DNA of 64,000 nt. Origin: Sthenelais limicola (lineage: Eukaryota > Annelida > Polychaeta > Phyllodocida > Sigalionidae). Location: the NCBI GenBank assembly GCA_942159475.1, contig OW804095.1, positions 94,315,740 to 94,379,739 on the forward strand. Reading direction: 5' to 3'. The position numbers and the translations under genes were made by a program. Each line of letters opens with the position of its first letter. The stretch's first letter is position 1. Positions 58,911 to 64,000 of the stretch are shown here, piece after piece. The notes under the pieces are model-generated. The model did not search any database, had not been told where the DNA came from, and saw only the letters and a list, made by a program, of their open reading frames with translations.

Positions 58911-60200
58911 CTTAATATCTACCAGTGGAAAATGAATGTGCTGAAGCACAGAGTTATTTGATCATCTGAAGCAACTCAGCTGAAACAGGTGAATCAAAAC
59001 ATAGTCAGGTAACATCAGTGGGAACAAAATGTATGAGGTGTACCAGATATGCTGCTGCAGGCAGTGGACTAGAGATATCCTGATCATTAAATGATTAATA
59101 TCTGATATTGGAGGCCTGCTAGAGCACTGTCTGGTGTAAGGTGGCCCATAAGGGAGGTTATTAATCTTTTTAGCTTTTTTGTCTAAAGTACCATAATTGC
59201 ATGCGAAATTCCACAAAATCTGACCCAAAATGGACTAAGGCCTAGGACTGTTCCTGGCAAATGATAGTGGGTACAGTAGACATGTTCGGCGAAGGCCTCT
59301 GATATGGGTGGCAGAGATTTTTCAAATCATCCACCCCAGCATCTTTAGATTCCAACAACTTCAGTGACTTTCCAGTGTTATGTTCAAGACTGTTACCAAT
59401 TCCATAAAGATAGGAAATAGTGTCACAACCACTTTATGCATTAACTCCTGGAAGATGAATTCTGTGATGAACCATATTTTTTGCCATAGAATTGATGTTT
59501 ATTACACATCATCCAACAATGGGGCTCTATAGTCCTAAACAGAATCTATCAAAGTACAGGCGGGCCAAATTAAGAAGTCCCCAGCAGCAATATTTCATGT
59601 ACACTGTAATCAACATTCCATAAGAATTTGTTGATGTGGGAATATGTGTCATTATCAGAAGGATGTAATACTATTATGACTATGATTATTTTTGTATTTG
59701 TGGCATCACTGCCACGGGTCTTGCTACGATTTATATTATAATTTTTTTATTTGGCCATTTTGTTTGAGACATATATTAGGGTATGTTACAGCTGCACTCT
59801 CAGTTGACGTCGGTCAAAAATAAATATTTTCTACATTTTTTTCCATTCTTTTTCAACCCATCTAAGAGTTATTTGACCAAAGTTTTGGAGAATTTGATCT
59901 GTTTTTTGTTGCTAAAGGCTTCTTAAACGTTCTCATAAAAATTTGTATTTGGAGGACCCACTCCAATCCTTTCCAATGATGACTTCACTTATTACCGCTC
60001 AACAGCGGCTGTTTTCTCTCGGCGGATTTACATTCAAATTTGCGTATAAAAATATTTACAACAGCAGCAAAATATTGATGAATTCAGTCCTATAAGTCAT
60101 AATAATCATAATCATAAATGAATTATGAGTAAATTTGGTAAGATTTGTTATGTCAAAATAACTGAGAATGTAGCTATAATTTTGATGTGCACATTGCGCT
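58910..60200. other. No gene recognised
   Basis: AT-rich, no supported feature. Confidence 0.35.
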
Positions 60201-60205
60201 GGTGA

Positions 60206-61338
60206 TTATTTATTTACCTGGGCTCAATGCTGGACGCCCACTTGAGTGCTCAACACCAAGTGAAACTCTCAGTACGTAACGCCAATGCTGCCGTTACCTC
60301 CTTTGCACGTATCCGTCCATTTCTATCAAAAAAGATCGCCATCCGCATCTTAAAAACTATGGTCCTCCCCCATCTTGAATTTAACTCCTGCTTCCTCGAC
60401 ATGGCCAATGTGGCCTCGAAAGACAAACTGGAAAGAGTCCAGAAACGTAGTCTCCGCATTGCTACCCTATCAAACAGATATGTTAGCATCTCCAATCTTA
60501 TGAAGACCCACAACCTACTCTCCCTCCAAATCCTGCTACTCATGCACAGAAGAGCCCACTCTATGACCATGACTGCCCCCACCCCACCACTAGGACGTTC
60601 TACCCGCTCATCCTCTGCCCTAAACCTTCCGGTCTCCCGCCCAAGGCTTGAGGTATCTAAAAAAGCCCCTGCCTACTCAGGTGGAGCTAGATGGAATGCC
60701 CTACCAAAAATAATAAAGGAGGAACCAGACATTACCAGATTCAAAATAAAAGCCCTTGCACACCTCAAAGTCTCTCCCCTGTAACCCCCACCATACACTA
60801 TCCCCACCATCTTCCCAATCTCCCCCTAATAACCTCACCCTGATAACTTACACCCCTTTCTACTCCTACCCTTTGCTCTCTGCACACTTCTTAACACCTG
60901 TGATTGCCCACCATTACACTGACATAGTACAATGCCAGAGGGCACAAAAATAATCAAAAATAATCAAAAATCACAACCAACTGATTACGATCATCATTCA
61001 AACATTAACCCAGAAGTACAGCTGGGCGAACAATACTAGTCTAGACTAGTCATGAGTATTCTAATCATAATTATTATTACTATTATTGTATTGTATTGTA
61101 TCACACTATCAACTTATTTTTTATTGTGTCCAACTTATTTTTATTGTGTATTACCATGTGTCGTACCATCCATTATATGTTTTAGATAGTTGTGTTAGTT
61201 CATTTTTCTAAACTTGTTAATGTAGACTGCAGCAGCAGGTAGAAGGCCACAATTTACTAGTGTTACCTGTTCTCGACTGTTTTATTGTGATTCATGTCTT
61301 GAGATGCTGGATAAATAAAATCTTTAAAAAAAAAAAAA
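60206..61338 (+). mobile_element. 5'-truncated LINE copy, RT C-terminus to poly(A)
   Basis: The frame enters at IYLGSMLDAHLS and runs 185 codons from ATG 60227 to TAA 60784: ILKTMVLPHLEFNSCFLDM, KLERVQKRSLRIATL, and GARWNALPKIIKEE, which are the hallmarks of the region behind the RT in CR1/L2/Jockey-like LINEs. A ~530-base 3' UTR follows, ending GGATAAATAAAATCTTT and an A-run (61326-61338); AATAAA is at 61314-61319. The coding part is intact to its stop, so the copy is fairly young but truncated at the 5' side. A 16-bp palindrome (ACTAGTCT/AGACTAGT) lies at 61035. Confidence 0.85.
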
Positions 61339-61354
61339 TTGTTATATTTTTTTA

Positions 61355-62590
61355 TTGTACTGTTACACTCTAACCAGTGCTTAAGGGCAACGTCTTCAGT
61401 TTGTACAGAGAATTAGACACTAATGTCTTCCTAGCGTATCAACAGAGGACGCAACAAGATCCTCATGAGACATTCGACGCATTTTGAGACATTCTACACA
61501 ATAGCTGCAAAAACATTTGAGGACGCTAAACATCACACCTGTAGATGTTAAAATCACACCGGTAGATCTAGATGCTAAACATCACAACTTTAGACACTGA
61601 GTATTTTCTCATTTTTCTTGATTAGACTTACCTTGTGACAGTCCTGGTGCATTCCACTAACCTCTATTTGGGGTTTCCCATTAGCTTTAAAATGATGCCA
61701 CACCCCAACGCTATGGCTGAGCGAAATTAGGTGTTATAACATGTGAGGCACAAGTGTCACACAAGTGTCACACTTAGTGGATTCACGCAAGTCCCATATT
61801 TCGCACAGAGAAATGTTACTATGATGTAAAGATTAGATTTGATTTGAAAACATTTATTAATTCCATTCCAGGTCAGGTACATCACCATTTTACCTCAAAT
61901 TTGTCAAACAAAATATGTGATGTGTTCAGTCAAATCAGTCACAAGGCGCAAACATGATATGATTGAGTGGTGAATATGATATAACTATTCGTCCAAATCT
62001 GAGCTTTATTTTGATAATAAGCACTTCACATTTAATTAAATTGGAAGGGAAATACTTAATCCTTGTATTAAATATATCCTTGTGTTTTGAAGTATATTTA
62101 GTTATTTTACTGGTAATTGCATGCCCACCTTAAAATATTCTAAATAAACTTTTTTCAACCATAATTATATAAAACATAAATATAGAAACACTTTATGGAT
62201 TAATGAAAACGTTTTCAAATAAAGTCAAGGTTTCCCATTCTATATTCTCAGTGATGTCCATGCCAAAGTTGAATCAGTCTCATAGATTTTACACAAGTTA
62301 ACAACCGAGTCTGTAGCATAATGGATAGAGCATTTGCTTCACAAGTGAGAGGTTTGGAGTTTGAATCTAGGCCGTGGAAGACTTTTTTCATAATGACAAA
62401 TGTAGTACATTACAGGACGCTTAACGTCACACAGTAAATGTCATACATGGGACGTTTAGCGTTTTTGAAAGACGGTAAAAGATTTGTGATTCGAAACGTC
62501 ACACCAAAAATACGCATTAAACGTGTGGACAAGAAAAACGTCTTGTTTTGTGTATCATGGTAAGACGTTTGACTTTACAGTGTATTTTTC
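61355..62590. mobile_element. Possible decayed DNA element around tRNA-like sequence
   Basis: Left TTACACTCTAA..CAACGTCTT and right AAGACGTTTGAC..TTACAGTGTA are imperfect inverted ends. Near both ends are repeats of CTAAACATCACA / CGCTTAACGTCACA-like words. Weakly supported. Confidence 0.35.
62307..62377 (+). tRNA. tRNA-like sequence (Val-CAC?), probably pseudogene or SINE head
   Basis: A-box-like TAGCATAATGGATAGAGC, an anticodon arm with loop TTCACAA (anticodon CAC at 62340-62342), and a B-box-like GGAGTTTGAATCT appear in correct order and spacing. The anticodon stem relies on G-T pairs; the T stem has mismatches and the acceptor arms do not pair, so it is unlikely to be functional. Confidence 0.45.
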
Positions 62591-62599
62591 ATGTTTTTA

Positions 62600-64000
62600 T
62601 ATATCTTTCATCTGAACTTTACGATCACTTCAGTCTGTTAATTATGAGATAATTCTACTATTCTGAATTGTTAGATTTTATTTCCTAATTGTATGTATCT
62701 TGTGTGTGTTTTTGACTCGATTTTCTGTGTTACATATATTATACACTTTATATATAACCTTATATTTTGTTCCATCCTTTTCATGAATTTTGCCTACTGT
62801 GATAACTGAGAATAGCATCGAAATAGATGTAATGTCTTTCGCTGAATAAACATCTTCAAGCCAAATCAAAATATTTATAAATGTATTTCATACTTGTATT
62901 CGTAAGAGTAATAAATATCTATGTGTATATATAACATTACAATATAAAATGACATACACTATGCTATTATATGTTTATCTGTTTACTACGTACTTTCTAT
63001 CCGTGATATGGTATATTATGCACTCGGATCATTTCACGCATGTCCTGGTATACATATATATATATATATGCTTTCCTATACCATTATTTACCATTTGTTA
63101 AATACGAGCGGTCCAGCACGCTAGTGGGTTTGTCACACAGTGCTCACAATACTGCACTATACTATACTTGCCACCCAACCTTTCCTGTTCAGATACAAAA
63201 AAGACTTTGAGTTCGATTTTTGTAACGTACGCATAACGAAATTACTTTCTATGCCCTTAAATGTCTTCATGTTTAAACATCTGTTTCTAAGTATTTGAAG
63301 CATGGATGTGAAATAGATTTTGCTATTACATGTTCGAACCTTACTAGCACCGATACCGTAGACTTAAGTACTGCGAGGGGAAAATGCTGTTTAAGCATAA
63401 ACGGAAAGCATCGCATTTCGTTATATTATGCAAATCAAGAACCATTTGGTATCAACGTAAACCAGAAAACGCCTTTTATGGAAGTTGGTGGAATTCTTTG
63501 ATGAGCAGATCGGTTGTTTGCAGTTGTTGTGCGGTTGTATAGGTATTATATTGGTCATACGGAATATTAAGCATTAACATGATATGACCCTTCAACATGG
63601 CGCAGTAAAGGGCGGGAAAAGGAAAGGCAGACAAAGGGAGGGATGAGAAAACAAAATCCAAGAAAACAAACTAGATCCTACATTTGCTGAAACGCATAGA
63701 TTGGAAGAAGATGGAGACGAGACCTAGTTGGTTAAGCCCCCAGTGACGCTCAAAGATCTACAAAGGCTATAGGACAGATGATGATGACTGATCAATATGA
63801 AAATATGAAGCCATTACATTAGCTATGCTGAACCCTATGCCTGCATGATTTTGTCTGTGATTCTTACTCTGCCACAATCTGCCGGAGGCTTTGCACGGCT
63901 TTCATGCAGTCGACGGAGTAACCTCAACACTGCTACCAGCGGTATTAGTCTGCACGGGTGAATGGCGACTGGGTACCAGGTGATTATAGCGCAAGTTGAG
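62600..64000. other. No gene recognised; (TA)n at 63050
   Basis: AT-rich, with TA runs at about 63052-63069. ACATGGCGCAG at 63598 is YY1-like but its frame closes at once. Confidence 0.35.

Overview
The window looks like a piece of an animal nuclear genome, most likely a marine invertebrate. The reasons are AT-rich DNA, one clearly recognisable intron-containing gene exon, GT..AG splice signals, and long non-coding stretches full of decayed transposons: LINE reverse-transcriptase remnants, tRNA-like SINE material, short inverted-repeat elements (MITEs) and a broken tyrosine-recombinase gene. Nothing bacterial (operons, Shine-Dalgarno sites, CRISPR) is present. The phylum cannot be fixed from the sequence alone; a lophotrochozoan is a guess.

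Layout. 0-1.8 kb: repeats (GC-rich foldback, tRNA-derived SINE, palindromic AT array). 1.8-2.8 kb: first coding exon of a patched-domain (PTCHD/PTR-type) membrane protein on the minus strand; its other exons lie left of the window or in unseen sequence. 4-7.2 kb: a possible small two-exon gene on the minus strand with a YY1-like start, and a promoter-like cluster at 7.1 kb. 10.6-11.5 kb: pseudogene of a Crypton/DIRS-type tyrosine recombinase. 13-17 kb: foldback and hairpin elements, then a plus-strand promoter-like region with CRE and CCAAT boxes ending in a short ATG-containing exon and splice donor. 18.6-25.2 kb: a nest of repeats: a MITE, a LINE 3' end carrying a 1.92-kb DNA transposon with arrays of AGGGTTCT, and a decayed tandem repeat split by a 1-kb element that carries six RFX X-box-like sequences. 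26-37 kb: dispersed repeats, a hairpin, a LINE RT fragment, a possible YY1/ZNF143-type promoter and first exon on the minus strand (34.7 kb), and a long minus-strand frame broken by one TGA (36 kb). 42.8 and 45.3 kb: two small minus-strand exons with good splice sites, compatible phases and open frames, probably from one unidentified gene. 49-64 kb: two MITEs, CTCF-like motifs, a 5'-truncated LINE copy with poly(A) tail, and a decayed DNA element containing a tRNA-like sequence.

The only gene product named with confidence is the patched-domain protein. The transposon calls rest on visible terminal inverted repeats, internal copy-to-copy comparison, or conserved RT and recombinase motifs. The other exons and promoters are predictions from splice signals and motif clusters. 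I did not find a convincing new multi-gene system; the most unusual structures are the X-box-bearing element at 24 kb, the AGGGTTCT-array transposon at 20 kb, and the paired exons at 42.8/45.3 kb.
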